Shown here in pieces: positions 1-7,334 of a stretch of DNA of 64,000 nt. Position 1 is the first letter of the stretch. The number at the start of each line of letters is the position of its first letter. Below the pieces are notes generated by a model, which did not search any database, was not told the origin of the DNA, and saw only the letters and a list, made by a program, of their open reading frames with translations. The stretch is from Nocardioides sp. URHA0032 (GTDB lineage: Bacteria; Actinomycetota; Actinomycetes; Propionibacteriales; Nocardioidaceae), in assembly GCF_000620645.1 (NCBI RefSeq), contig NZ_JIAV01000001.1:62001-126000 (forward strand). The letters run 5' to 3'. The position numbers and the translations under genes were made by a program.

Positions 1-184
1 GTCGCTCACGATCACCGCCCAGGCGGAGCGGGCGATGTCGTTCTGGCCGAACAAGGGGCACACCGACCTCCGCCCCGACCTGGGCGCGCCGTACCGCCGG
101 ATCTCCCCGGTCAGCCCGCTCGCCCCGGTGGTGCCCGAGGACGCTCCGGGCGCCCTCCGGCTGCCCATCGTCGGCGTCAGCTGA
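1..184 (+). CDS. C-terminal end of a probable GMC-family (cholesterol oxidase-like) oxidoreductase, partial
   Basis: An open frame enters from the left edge (first full codon at base 2) and stops at TGA 182-184, giving the last 60 residues of a protein. The visible tail includes LTITAQAERAMSFWPNKG followed by a Pro/Val-rich end. I recognise this as resembling the C-terminus of GMC flavoprotein oxidoreductases of the actinobacterial cholesterol oxidase (ChoD) type, which often lie beside guaB/guaA in this phylum. The catalytic and FAD-binding parts lie outside the window, so the family call rests on the tail and on the guaA neighbourhood only. Confidence 0.55.
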   Translation, partial: SLTITAQAERAMSFWPNKGHTDLRPDLGAPYRRISPVSPLAPVVPEDAPGALRLPIVGVS

Positions 185-339
185 GGTTCCGTCGGAAACC
201 GTCGAAAAAACTCTTCGAAGAGGGTGTCCGACCCCGTAACCGCCGTCTGGACGCGTCGTTGAGAGGTCGGACCCGGTCAATACGCTCCCTCCCACCGCCG
301 GGTCCCATGTCCAGGCTCTGTCCAGCAGATGCGTGGACG

Positions 340-381
340 ATCAGGGCCCGGCCATCCCTCCCTCCCCGGCCGGGCCCTGAT
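340..381 (+). terminator. Strong stem-loop, probable terminator of the upstream gene
   Basis: ATCAGGGCCCGGCC (340-353) pairs perfectly with GGCCGGGCCCTGAT (368-381), a 14-bp stem with a 14-nt pyrimidine-rich loop. No U-tract follows, which is common for actinobacterial hairpin terminators. It lies about 155 nt after the GMC gene stop and 150 nt before guaA. Confidence 0.65.
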
Positions 382-429
382 GCGTTTCGCCAGTCGGGCG
401 CGCGGAGCGCGTCCGGCGTCGGCGAAACG

Positions 430-489
430 GGTCGAGTGGGCGCGATCCCCTGAGCGAAGCGACGGGATCGACCGCCGTATCGAGACACC
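430..489 (+). repeat. Degenerate copy of the dispersed GGTCGAGTA...TATCGAGACC repeat
   Basis: GGTCGAGT at 430-437 and GTATCGAGACACC at 477-489 bracket a 40-nt centre containing GAGCGAAGCGA. Both ends match the copies at 12883, 35845, 35931, 48389 and 48447, with one extra AC in the right end. It is called a relic because the ends are imperfect. Confidence 0.45.
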
Positions 490-520
490 AGTCGATGGCG
501 AGAGCGAGCGGCGACCTCGC

Positions 521-526
521 TAGGCT
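521..526 (+). promoter_or_regulatory. -10 element TAGGCT, leaderless promoter of guaA
   Basis: TAGGCT ends exactly 6 nt before the guaA ATG at 533, so transcription would begin at or beside the start codon. There is no Shine-Dalgarno sequence, which fits a leaderless mRNA. No clear -35 is visible. Confidence 0.55.
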
Positions 527-532
527 CAGCGC

Positions 533-2110
533 ATGACGCAGGCGGCGGAGCACGATCTGGTCCTGGTGGTCGACTTCGGGGCCCAGTACGCCCAGCTGAT
601 CGCCCGGCGCGTCCGCGAGGCGCGGGTGTACTCCGAGATCGTCCCGCACACCACGCCGGTGGCCGAGATGCTGGCCCGCAGGCCGAAGGCGATCGTGCTC
701 TCCGGCGGCCCGTCGTCGGTCTACGAGGAGGGCGCGCCCGCCATCGACCAGGCGTTGTTCACGTCCGGTACGCCCGTGTTCGGCATGTGCTACGGCTTCC
801 AGCTGATGGCCCGCGGCCTCGGCGGCGAGGTCGCCCACACCGGCGCCCGCGAGTACGGCCGCACCTCGGTCAGCGTGTCCAGCGAGGGCACCCTGCTCGC
901 CGACGTACCCGCCGAGCACACCGTGTGGATGTCGCACGGCGACTCCGTGGTCGCGGCACCGGCCGGCTTCGACGTGCTCGCGTCGACCGACAAGACCCCG
1001 GTGGCGGCGTTCGAGGACGTCGGTCGCGGGCTCGCCGGGGTGCAGTGGCACCCCGAGGTGCTGCACACCGAGCACGGCCAGAAGGTGCTGGAGCACTTCC
1101 TGGTCCAGATCGCGCACTGCCGCCAGACCTGGACCATGGTCAACATCGTCGAGGAGCAGATCGAGAAGATCCGCGAGCAGATCGGCGAGCGCGGCCAGGC
1201 CATCTGCGGCCTCTCCGGCGGGGTCGACTCCGCGGTCGCCGCGGCCATCGTCCAGCGCGCGATCGGCGACCGGCTGACCTGCGTGTACGTCGACCACGGC
1301 CTGATGCGCCAGGGCGAGTCGGAGCAGGTCGAGCGGGACTTCGTGGCCGCGACCGGCGCCGACCTCAAGGTCGTGGACGCGGAGAAGCAGTTCCTCGACG
1401 CGCTCGCCGGCGTCTCCGACCCCGAGGAGAAGCGCAAGATCATCGGTCGCGAGTTCATCCGGGTCTTCGAGGCCGCCGAGGCCGAGGTGCTGGGCGAGGC
1501 CGCGGCGGCCGGGGACAAGGTCGCGTTCCTCGTGCAGGGCACGCTCTACCCCGACGTCGTCGAGTCCGGCGGGGGAGCCGGCACCTCGAACATCAAGTCG
1601 CACCACAACGTGGGTGGCCTGCCTGACGACCTCGAGTTCGAGCTCGTCGAGCCGCTGCGCACGCTGTTCAAGGACGAGGTCCGCCTGGTCGGCGAGCAGC
1701 TCGGCCTGCCCCCCGAGATCGTGTGGCGCCAGCCGTTCCCCGGGCCCGGCCTCGGGATCCGGATCATCGGCGAGGTCACCCGCGAGCGCCTCGACATCCT
1801 CCGCGAGGCCGACGCGATCGCCCGCGAGGAGCTGACCCGCGCCGGCCTGGACCGCGACATCTGGCAGTTCCCGGTCGTGCTGCTCGCCGACGTCCGCAGC
1901 GTCGGCGTCCAGGGCGACCACCGCACCTACGGACACCCCGTCGTGCTCCGCCCGGTCACCTCCGAGGACGCGATGACCGCCGACTGGGCGCGGCTGTCGT
2001 ACGACGTCCTGGAGCGGATCTCGACCCGGATCACCAACGAGGTGCGCGAGATCAACCGGGTCACCGTGGACATCACCTCGAAGCCGCCTGGCACCATCGA
2101 GTGGGAGTGA
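533..2110 (+). CDS. guaA: GMP synthase (glutamine-hydrolysing)
   Basis: 525 residues, the usual full length. It converts XMP to GMP using ATP and glutamine ammonia in the cytosol, the last step of guanine nucleotide synthesis. The N-terminal class I glutamine amidotransferase domain (about 10-195) has the nucleophile Cys86 in FGMCYGFQ and the catalytic His in VQWHPE. The ATP pyrophosphatase domain (about 210-400) has the P-loop [10 protein letters not shown]. The C-terminal dimerisation domain ends KPPGTIEWE, the canonical terminus. ATG 533 is chosen because a -10 hexamer sits 6 nt upstream. A hairpin with a T-rich tail follows at 2179. Confidence 0.98.
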   Translation: MTQAAEHDLVLVVDFGAQYAQLIARRVREARVYSEIVPHTTPVAEMLARRPKAIVLSGGPSSVYEEGAPAIDQALFTSGTPVFGMCYGFQLMARGLGGEVAHTGAREYGRTSVSVSSEGTLLADVPAEHTVWMSHGDSVVAAPAGFDVLASTDKTPVAAFEDVGRGLAGVQWHPEVLHTEHGQKVLEHFLVQIAHCRQTWTMVNIVEEQIEKIREQIGERGQAICGLSGGVDSAVAAAIVQRAIGDRLTCVYVDHGLMRQGESEQVERDFVAATGADLKVVDAEKQFLDALAGVSDPEEKRKIIGREFIRVFEAAEAEVLGEAAAAGDKVAFLVQGTLYPDVVESGGGAGTSNIKSHHNVGGLPDDLEFELVEPLRTLFKDEVRLVGEQLGLPPEIVWRQPFPGPGLGIRIIGEVTRERLDILREADAIAREELTRAGLDRDIWQFPVVLLADVRSVGVQGDHRTYGHPVVLRPVTSEDAMTADWARLSYDVLERISTRITNEVREINRVTVDITSKPPGTIEWE

Positions 2111-2178
2111 CGCAGGTCTCTTCGGGAAATTGCGCGAAAAGCGGGACTTCACCCGTTCGGGTGGTTACAGTGGTACTC

Positions 2179-2218
2179 GAACCGCTGGGGACCCGAGACC
2201 CCGGCGGTTCTTCTATTT
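2179..2218 (+). terminator. Intrinsic terminator after guaA
   Basis: GAACCGC-T-GGGG (2179-2190) pairs with CCCC-G-GCGGTTC (2199-2210), an 11-bp stem plus a T-G wobble with an 8-nt loop, followed by TTCTATTT. It lies 69 nt after the guaA stop and just before the SRPBCC gene. Confidence 0.7.
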
Positions 2219-2240
2219 CCGGGATGGGTACTGCGCGGGC

Positions 2241-2696
2241 ATGTCGACCAACACCCGCCTCATCCATGCCACGCCCGAGCAGGTGTGGGACGTCCTCTCC
2301 GATGGCTGGCTCTACCCGCTCTGGGTGGTGGGAGCCACGCGGATGCGCGACGTCGACGACCGCTGGCCCGAGGTCGGCTCGCGGCTGCACCACTCGGTCG
2401 GGACCTGGCCGCTGGTGATCGACGACTCCACCGAGGTGGTCGAGTCGGTCCCCGGACTGCGGCTCGTGATCCACGCGAAGGCCTGGCCGACCGGGACCGC
2501 CGGGGTCACGATCCGCCTCGAGGCGGTCGGCACGGAGACCGAGGTGACGATCGAGGAGGACGCCGCGCGCGGCCCGGTGCGGCTGATTCCCAAGCCGCTG
2601 CGCGACCTCCCCCTGAAGTGGCGGAACACCGAGTCGCTGCGCCGGCTCGCCTACATCGCGGAGCGGCGCAGCGCGGGCAGCACCTCGCTGGCGTAG
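2241..2696 (+). CDS. SRPBCC-family (polyketide cyclase/START-like) protein
   Basis: 151 residues from ATG 2241. The frame stays open upstream to about 2130, but that stretch overlaps the guaA terminator, so the internal ATG is preferred. A weak TACTGC hexamer lies 6 nt before it. The N-terminus (TRLIHATPEQVWDVLSDG) is the typical first strand and helix of the SRPBCC hydrophobic-pocket fold, which binds small lipophilic ligands. The substrate cannot be told from sequence. The last 46 bp overlap the 3' end of the convergent LLM gene. Confidence 0.8.
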   Translation: MSTNTRLIHATPEQVWDVLSDGWLYPLWVVGATRMRDVDDRWPEVGSRLHHSVGTWPLVIDDSTEVVESVPGLRLVIHAKAWPTGTAGVTIRLEAVGTETEVTIEEDAARGPVRLIPKPLRDLPLKWRNTESLRRLAYIAERRSAGSTSLA

Positions 2697-3610
2697 AACT
2701 CGAAGAACGGCTCCTGGTCGGGACCGATCTGGCCGACGTAGAGCTCGTCGAACCCGGCCTCGGCGTACGCGCGTAGCTTCTCCACGTGCTCGTCGGGGTC
2801 CGGGCCGCACGGGACGGTCCCGCCGATCATCTCCGGCGTGACGAGTTCCGCCGCCTGCTCGAAGTGCGCCGGGCTGGGGAGCACCTGGGCCAGCTCGCCC
2901 GGGATCCCCGTGTTCGGCCAGAGGTGGTGGGCGAGCGCCTGCGCCTTCTCCCGGTCGGGGCCGAAGCAGGCCTTGGCGCCGGCCATCGCGGGCCCCCGGC
3001 CGCCCTGGTCCCGGTACGACGCCAGTCCCTCGGCGTCCGGCTGCGCGGTGACGAACCCGTCGCCGATCCGCGCCGCCAGCTCGATCGCGGCCGGGCCGAA
3101 GGCGGACACCGGGATCTCGACCGGTCGGTCGGGCAGCGTGTAGATCCGCGCGTCCTCGACGGTGTAGTGCCGCCCGTGGTGGGTGACCCGCTCGCCGGTG
3201 AGCAGCCGGCGGATCACCTCCACCGCCTCCCCCAGCATCTCGAGGCGCACGTCGGCGGTCGGCCACCGCGAGCCGGTCACGTGCTCGTTGAGCGCCTCGC
3301 CGGAGCCGACGCCGAGCCGGAATCCGCCTGCGCACATCCGGGCGCTGGTCGCGGCGGCTTGGGCGATCACCGCGGGGTGGATCCGCACGGTAGGGCACGT
3401 GACGGCCGTCGTCACCGGCAGGTCGCAGACCTGGGCGACGGCCCCGATCACGCTCCAGACGAACGGGCTCTGCCCCTGCTGGGTGTTCCACGGGTGGTAG
3501 TGGTCGGAGATCCACAGGCCCTCGAAGCCCGCGTCGGCGGCCAGCCTCGCCTGCCGGACCAGCTCCTCGGGCGGATGCTCCTCGCAGGAGAGGAAGTAGC
3601 CGATCCTCAC
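2651..3610 (-). CDS. LLM-class F420-dependent oxidoreductase (glucose-6-phosphate dehydrogenase-like branch)
   Basis: 319 residues from GTG 3610, beginning MRIGYFLSCEEH. It has the luciferase-like (beta/alpha)8 fold, with WISDHYHPWNTQQGQSP near residue 35 and GVGSGEALNEHVTG near 105. Both are characteristic of the F420-dependent G6PDH-like branch (TIGR03557-type). Such enzymes transfer hydride between F420 and a substrate; the substrate here is unknown. It follows the small Lys-rich gene on the same strand with a 3-nt gap, so they are probably co-transcribed. FbiC, encoded at 11.8-14.3 kb, would supply the F420 precursor. Confidence 0.9.
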   Translation of the reverse strand: MRIGYFLSCEEHPPEELVRQARLAADAGFEGLWISDHYHPWNTQQGQSPFVWSVIGAVAQVCDLPVTTAVTCPTVRIHPAVIAQAAATSARMCAGGFRLGVGSGEALNEHVTGSRWPTADVRLEMLGEAVEVIRRLLTGERVTHHGRHYTVEDARIYTLPDRPVEIPVSAFGPAAIELAARIGDGFVTAQPDAEGLASYRDQGGRGPAMAGAKACFGPDREKAQALAHHLWPNTGIPGELAQVLPSPAHFEQAAELVTPEMIGGTVPCGPDPDEHVEKLRAYAEAGFDELYVGQIGPDQEPFFEFYASEVLPALRRSAM

Positions 3611-3613
3611 CGG

Positions 3614-3841
3614 TCAGCTCTTCTTCTTCGCCGCCGCCTTGCCGCCCTTGCGGCCGGCCTCCTTCTTCTGGGCGGTAGTGCCGCCCTGGCTGCTGTCGCC
3701 GCCCTTCCCGGACTGCTGGCCCCCGTGCTTGGAGGAGTCCTTCGCGTTCGCGATCTTCGCCGCGCGCTGCTTGGACATGCCCTTGTCCTTGAGGGCCTCG
3801 TACTGCTTCTCGTTCTTGATGTTGCTGGACTTGTTCGGCAT
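3614..3841 (-). CDS. Small Lys/Gly-rich basic protein
   Basis: 75 residues, beginning MPNKSSNIKNEKQYEALKDK. An N-terminal helical segment (EALKDKGMSKQRAAKIANA) is followed by a low-complexity Gly/Ser/Gln/Lys tail with a KKEAGRKGGKAAAKKKS end. This is the plan of small actinobacterial proteins annotated DUF7218 or Rho-N/KGG-like. The basic tail suggests nucleic-acid binding, which is inference. The gene is 14 nt from the divergent gene at 3856 and 3 nt from the LLM gene downstream. Confidence 0.75.
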   Translation of the reverse strand: MPNKSSNIKNEKQYEALKDKGMSKQRAAKIANAKDSSKHGGQQSGKGGDSSQGGTTAQKKEAGRKGGKAAAKKKS

Positions 3842-3855
3842 GCCACTGGGTACCC

Positions 3856-4377
3856 GTGTCCCGAGCGACCATGCAGACCATCGAGAACCTGGAGACCCGC
3901 GCCCAGGGCGCGGCCGCGATCTGGAGCAGGCGGGGATTCCTCGTGCTGCTCCTCGTCTTCGTGCTCGCCGGCGCGGCCGGGCTGCTCGGCGTGCGCACCG
4001 CCACGGACTCGGCCGCGGGCGACGGCTGGACCCTGGAGCTCGACCACGCGACGACGGCCCGCGCCGGGCTCGACGTTCCGTGGCAGGTCACCGTCACGCA
4101 CCCGGGCGGGTTCGGCAAGGACCTGACCCTGGCGGTCACCGGCGACTACTTCGACATCTTCGAGACCCAGGGGTTCCACCCCGACCCGTCGGACTCGACC
4201 CGGGACGGGGACACGCTGTACCTGACGTTCGCCGCGCCGCCGGGCGACACGTTCGTGGTCGCGTACGACGCCTACATCCAGCCCGCCAGCCAGGTCGGCC
4301 GCGGCGGCTCGGTGAGCGTGATGACCGACGGACGGCGGGTCGCCACCGTGGACTTCGAGACGACGTTGCTGCCATGA
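3856..4377 (+). CDS. Single-pass membrane-anchored protein of unknown function, partner of DUF421
   Basis: 173 residues from GTG 3856; ATG 3871 is an in-frame alternative. A cytoplasmic N-terminus of about 25 residues is followed by one hydrophobic helix (FLVLLLVFVLAGAAGLLGV) and a beta-rich extracytoplasmic domain of about 120 residues that has no cysteine. I do not recognise a named family. The DUF421 gene starts 11 nt after the stop, so the two are probably an operon and may form a membrane complex. The extracytoplasmic domain reads like an immunoglobulin-type fold (WQVTVTHPGGFGKDLTLAV), which is only an impression. Confidence 0.7.
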   Translation: MSRATMQTIENLETRAQGAAAIWSRRGFLVLLLVFVLAGAAGLLGVRTATDSAAGDGWTLELDHATTARAGLDVPWQVTVTHPGGFGKDLTLAVTGDYFDIFETQGFHPDPSDSTRDGDTLYLTFAAPPGDTFVVAYDAYIQPASQVGRGGSVSVMTDGRRVATVDFETTLLP

Positions 4378-4387
4378 GGGGACCGGC

Positions 4388-4867
4388 ATGGAGATCGTGA
4401 TCCGGGCTCTGGTGATCTTCCTGTTCCTGTGGCTGGTGACCCGGGCGGTCGGCCGCTCCACCCTCGGCGAGCTGAGCACCTTCGAGCTGCTCCTCTACGT
4501 CACGATGGGCGACCTCGTGCAGCAGGCCGTCACCCAGCAGGACTACTCGGTGACCGGCGGGATGCTGGCGGTGAGCACGTTCGCGTTGCTGACCGTCGGG
4601 CTGTCCTGGCTGCAGTGGCGCTTCCCGCGGTTCCGTCCGGTGCTCACCGGGCGGCCGGTCCTGGTCTTCGCCGACGGGCGACCGCTGGAGGACGGGATGC
4701 GCCGCGAACGGCTCTCGATGGCCGACCTGCTGGTCGCGGCCCGCGAGCAGGGCATCCGTAGCACCTCGGAGATCGAGTACGCCGTCCTGGAGGCGGACGG
4801 CCGGATCTCGTTCTTCACCCACGACGCCGACCAGGAGGGCGCTCCGGAGCGTCCCCCTGCTGGATGA
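4388..4867 (+). CDS. DUF421 (YetF-like) membrane protein
   Basis: 159 residues. Hydrophobic segments fill about 1-70, followed by a soluble domain with RPVLVFADGRPLEDGMRRER, LSMADLLVAAREQG and IEYAVLEADG, the hallmark motifs of the YetF C-terminal domain. YetF-like proteins are uncharacterised inner-membrane proteins, some linked to sporulation or stress in Bacillus. It lies 11 nt after the membrane-anchored gene and its end is 18 nt from the convergent LLM gene. Confidence 0.88.
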   Translation: MEIVIRALVIFLFLWLVTRAVGRSTLGELSTFELLLYVTMGDLVQQAVTQQDYSVTGGMLAVSTFALLTVGLSWLQWRFPRFRPVLTGRPVLVFADGRPLEDGMRRERLSMADLLVAAREQGIRSTSEIEYAVLEADGRISFFTHDADQEGAPERPPAG

Positions 4868-4885
4868 GCGGACGAGCGGGGCAGG

Positions 4886-5752
4886 CTAGGAGCCGAGGGG
4901 CACGAGCACGTCCGCCGCGAACCGCGCCAGCCCGTCGAGCTTCTGCTCCAGCGTGCAGTCCAGCCCGTGGTACATCGCCCACGGCATCGTCCAGCAGTCG
5001 GTGACGCCGCCGGCCGTCGCGCGCGCGAAGTGCTCGGGGAGGAACGCGTCGCTGAGCGCGGCGACCACCGAGAAGTCGCCCTCGGCGCCGATCTGGCGGC
5101 GTACCTCCGCCAGCCGCGCGGCGTGCGCGATGGCCTCGTCGGTCGTGTAGATGTCGCCGACCCAGCCGTCGTGACGCGCCGCCCGGCGGAACGCGACCTC
5201 GGACAGCCCGCCGACGAGGACCGGGATCCGCTCGGTGGGCGTGGGCTCCATGACCAGCCGGGGTGCCGAGTAGAACTCGCCCTCGAACTCGGTCCACCCC
5301 GGCTCCCAGAGCTCGGCCATCAGCGCGAGCGCCTCGTCGGTGCGCTTCCCGCGGGTCGAGAAGTCCTGGCCGAGCAGCTCGAACTCCTCGCGGCACCAGC
5401 CGATCCCGACGCCGAGGCCGACCCGGTTGCCGGACAGCACCGCGGCGGTCCCGACGCTCTTCGCGACCTGGAAGGGGTTGCGGATCGCGGGTACGTACAC
5501 GGAGGTGAAGAACCGCAGCCGGGTGGTGACCGCGGCCAGTGCGCCGACCAGGACCCATGGGTCGGGCCAGGCCGCGTCGTGGCCCCACCGGCGGCCGCCG
5601 TCGGCGGTGTAGGGGTACGGCGTCTCGAGCTCCTCGAGGTCGACGACGTGGTCCGGCACCGCCATCGAGTGGTAGCCCAGCTCGTCCGCCGCACGGGCCA
5701 GGGCGGGCAGGTGGTCGACCGGCTGGAACGCCGTGCTGATCGAGAAGCGCAC
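4886..5752 (-). CDS. LLM-class F420-dependent oxidoreductase (Rv2161c-like family)
   Basis: 288 residues from GTG 5752, beginning MRFSISTAFQPVDH. It has luciferase-like fold markers: AVPDHVVDLEELETPYPY near residue 35, RLRFFTSVYVPAIRNP near 80, GLGVGIGWCREEFELLG near 115. This pattern fits the TIGR03619 (Rv2161c) family of F420 oxidoreductases. The promoter has TAGGCT 6 nt before the GTG and a KstR-like operator over the -35 position, suggesting control together with sterol or fatty-acid catabolism. The substrate is unknown. Confidence 0.9.
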   Translation of the reverse strand: MRFSISTAFQPVDHLPALARAADELGYHSMAVPDHVVDLEELETPYPYTADGGRRWGHDAAWPDPWVLVGALAAVTTRLRFFTSVYVPAIRNPFQVAKSVGTAAVLSGNRVGLGVGIGWCREEFELLGQDFSTRGKRTDEALALMAELWEPGWTEFEGEFYSAPRLVMEPTPTERIPVLVGGLSEVAFRRAARHDGWVGDIYTTDEAIAHAARLAEVRRQIGAEGDFSVVAALSDAFLPEHFARATAGGVTDCWTMPWAMYHGLDCTLEQKLDGLARFAADVLVPLGS

Positions 5753-5758
5753 GGACCC

Positions 5759-5764
5759 AGCCTA
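5759..5764 (-). promoter_or_regulatory. -10 element TAGGCT of the 4886-5752 LLM gene
   Basis: On the minus strand TAGGCT ends 6 nt before the GTG start, predicting a leaderless transcript. The KstR-like palindrome lies 10 nt further upstream. Confidence 0.6.
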
Positions 5765-5774
5765 GCCGGAGAAC

Positions 5775-5788
5775 TAGAACGTGTTCTA
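5775..5788. promoter_or_regulatory. KstR-like operator TAGAACGTGTTCTA
   Basis: TAGAAC-GT-GTTCTA has perfect 6-bp arms around a 2-nt centre and matches the KstR consensus TnnAACnnGTTnnA at every fixed position. KstR is the TetR-family repressor of cholesterol and lipid catabolism in Mycobacterium and Rhodococcus. The site covers the -35 position of the LLM promoter, where a repressor would block RNA polymerase. The match is seen directly; the identity of the regulator in this organism is inferred. Confidence 0.65.
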
Positions 5789-5963
5789 TGAAAAATCACC
5801 CGAAAGGATAAGGATGGCAGTGCCCCCGGGGGGTACCTTCACGAGTGCGACGGGACCGCGCGGCTCACGCAGGCGTGCGGGTCCCGTCGCCCATGCCGGG
5901 CGAGGGCGAGGGCAGGAGCGGGTCCGGGTCATGGTCCGCCGGGCACCCGGGTACCCCGCCGTC

Positions 5964-6608
5964 ATGTCCGAGGAACGACCTGGCGCAGCCGAGTGGGTGC
6001 CGGAGCGGCTGAGCCTGACGGCGCTGCGCGAGGCGGTCCAGGACTGCCGCGGCTGCGAGCTGTACCGGGACGCGACCCAGGGCGTGATGGGCGCCGGACG
6101 GCGTACCGCCCGCCTGATGGTGCTCGGGGAGCAGCCCGGGGACCACGAGGACCAGGAGGGCGAGCCGTTCGTGGGGCCCGCGGGGAAGGTGCTGGACCGG
6201 GCGCTCGCCGACGCCGGCATCGATCCCGACGACGTGTTCCGGACCAACGTCGTGAAGCACTTCCGCTGGTCGGGCACGCGCGGCAAGCAGCGGCTGCACA
6301 AGTCGCCCAGCAGGGCGCAGGTGGCCGCGTGCGCGCCCTGGCTGGCGGCCGAGCTGCAGCTGATCCGCCCGACCGGCGTCGTGCTGCTCGGGGGTACCGC
6401 CGGGAAGGCGGTCTACGGGTCGTCGTTCACGGTCGGCGACACCCGCGGCCGGCTGGCGACGTGGCCGGACGACTTCGTGGTGGGCCGGCCTCCGGCCTGG
6501 GTGCTGGCGACCACGCACCCCTCGGCGGTGCTCCGCGCAGACGACCGCCAGGCGGCGTACGAGGATCTCGTGGCCGACCTGGCGGTCGCTGCGCGTGAGT
6601 TGGGCTAG
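5964..6608 (+). CDS. udgX: UdgX-type uracil-DNA glycosylase
   Basis: 214 residues from ATG 5964; ATG 5932 is an in-frame alternative. The family-4 UDG fold is shown by GEQPGDHEDQEGEPFVGPAG (residues 55-74) and THPSAVL near 184. The UdgX hallmark is the extra basic loop GKQRLHKSPS around residue 112, equivalent to the KRRIH loop of Mycobacterium smegmatis UdgX, whose His becomes covalently bonded to the deoxyribose after uracil removal. Cluster ligands visible are Cys28, Cys31 and Cys123. At the place of the fourth family-4 Cys there is His99 (VVKHF), as in UdgX. The gene ends against the convergent GPGG gene with no spacer. Confidence 0.88.
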   Translation: MSEERPGAAEWVPERLSLTALREAVQDCRGCELYRDATQGVMGAGRRTARLMVLGEQPGDHEDQEGEPFVGPAGKVLDRALADAGIDPDDVFRTNVVKHFRWSGTRGKQRLHKSPSRAQVAACAPWLAAELQLIRPTGVVLLGGTAGKAVYGSSFTVGDTRGRLATWPDDFVVGRPPAWVLATTHPSAVLRADDRQAAYEDLVADLAVAARELG

Positions 6609-6755
6609 CTACTTGTGGAAGATGCTGTAGCCGCCGGGACCGACGGCGAAGCCGACGATGATCAGCACGATGCCCCACAGCCAGGCGCCCTTGAACAGCT
6701 GGACGATGCCGGCGATCACGAGGATCACGGCGATGATCCACAGCAGGAATGCCAT
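6609..6755 (-). CDS. GPGG-motif small membrane protein
   Basis: 48 residues, read from the minus strand; it starts [16 protein letters not shown] and ends [10 protein letters not shown]. Two hydrophobic helices (about 2-20 and 25-38) are joined by a short FKGAW turn and followed by the GPGG motif that names this actinobacterial family. A strong ribosome-binding site GGGAGG lies 9 nt before ATG 6755. The stop codon (6609-6611) directly abuts the udgX stop (6606-6608). The gene lies 54 nt downstream of the DUF5709 gene on the same strand. The function is unknown. Confidence 0.85.
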   Translation of the reverse strand: MAFLLWIIAVILVIAGIVQLFKGAWLWGIVLIIVGFAVGPGGYSIFHK

Positions 6756-6809
6756 GTGTTGGTACCTCCCTCTCGGATTCGGAGGAGAGTTACCCGTTCG
6801 GGTGGGGTT

Positions 6810-7244
6810 CTACTCGTCGGGGAAGTCCTCGACGATGTGCACGGCGGCCTCCTCGGCGGACGCGCCCGCGCCGTCGATGCCGACGTCGTCGCCCACCAGG
6901 TCCTTCTCGGTGTCCTCGCCGAGGCCCTCGTCGGAGTCGACCAGCCGCCCGGCGCGGCGGTCACCGACCTCACCGTCGTCCACGAAGTCGTCGTCGACCT
7001 CGGCGTACGGGTCCACGTCGGGCTCCTCCTGCGCGACCCGCTGGTCGATCCCCTCGCGGTGCTCCTCCTCCCAGGGCGTGTTGCCGTAGCCCTGGCCGGC
7101 GGAGTACTTCTCCGGTGGGGAGTAGCCGCGGTCGAGCTCGTCCTCGACGTCCCCGTCCGGGATGTCCTCCAGGTTCGAGGGCTGGTCCTCGTCGTCGACG
7201 CTGTAGTCGCCGTAGATCTCCTGGTCGCCGTCTCCGTGACTCAT
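6810..7244 (-). CDS. DUF5709 family acidic protein
   Basis: 144 residues, very acidic and hydrophilic, with no membrane segment or signal peptide. The conserved core reads [20 protein letters not shown] followed by [18 protein letters not shown], typical of actinobacterial DUF5709 proteins. It is probably largely disordered. A TAGCGT hexamer 6 nt before ATG 7244 predicts a leaderless start. Its function is unknown; the GPGG membrane-protein gene follows on the same strand. Confidence 0.88.
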   Translation of the reverse strand: MSHGDGDQEIYGDYSVDDEDQPSNLEDIPDGDVEDELDRGYSPPEKYSAGQGYGNTPWEEEHREGIDQRVAQEEPDVDPYAEVDDDFVDDGEVGDRRAGRLVDSDEGLGEDTEKDLVGDDVGIDGAGASAEEAAVHIVEDFPDE

Positions 7245-7250
7245 GGGGAC

Positions 7251-7256
7251 ACGCTA
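7251..7256 (-). promoter_or_regulatory. -10 element TAGCGT of the DUF5709 gene
   Basis: TAGCGT on the minus strand ends 6 nt before ATG 7244, a leaderless arrangement. Confidence 0.55.
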
Positions 7257-7334
7257 GCGCTCGGGACCAACGTCGCGTCGCCTCGCCCGAAACGACCCAT
7301 TGCGCCGAGCGCCGCAGCACGGAACCGTGGGGTC

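Larger units (their letters stand above)
185..532. other. Intergenic region upstream of guaA
   Basis: This 348-bp gap has no convincing gene. It holds a 12-nt perfect palindrome CTCTTCGAAGAG at 211-222 next to an A6 run, an 8-bp inverted repeat (226-233 with 265-272), a strong hairpin at 340-381, a degraded copy of the dispersed repeat at 430-489 and the guaA -10 hexamer at 521-526. Short open frames here on both strands look like GC-rich background. Confidence 0.6.

Noticed and set aside
341..2152. A 603-residue minus-strand open frame opposite guaA
   Set aside because: GuaA on the plus strand has every catalytic motif; the antisense product has low-complexity Leu/Asp/Val composition typical of mirrored high-GC coding.
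5775..5788. Reading TAGAACGTGTTCTA as a LexA/SOS box because udgX is nearby
   Set aside because: The actinobacterial SOS box has a 4-nt spacer between GAAC and GTTC (TCGAAC-N4-GTTCGA); here the spacer is 2 nt, which fits KstR. It also faces the LLM gene and not udgX.
6615..7334. Upstream extension of the phosphoketolase frame
   Set aside because: It runs antisense through the GPGG and DUF5709 genes; the family N-terminus begins at ATG 7335.
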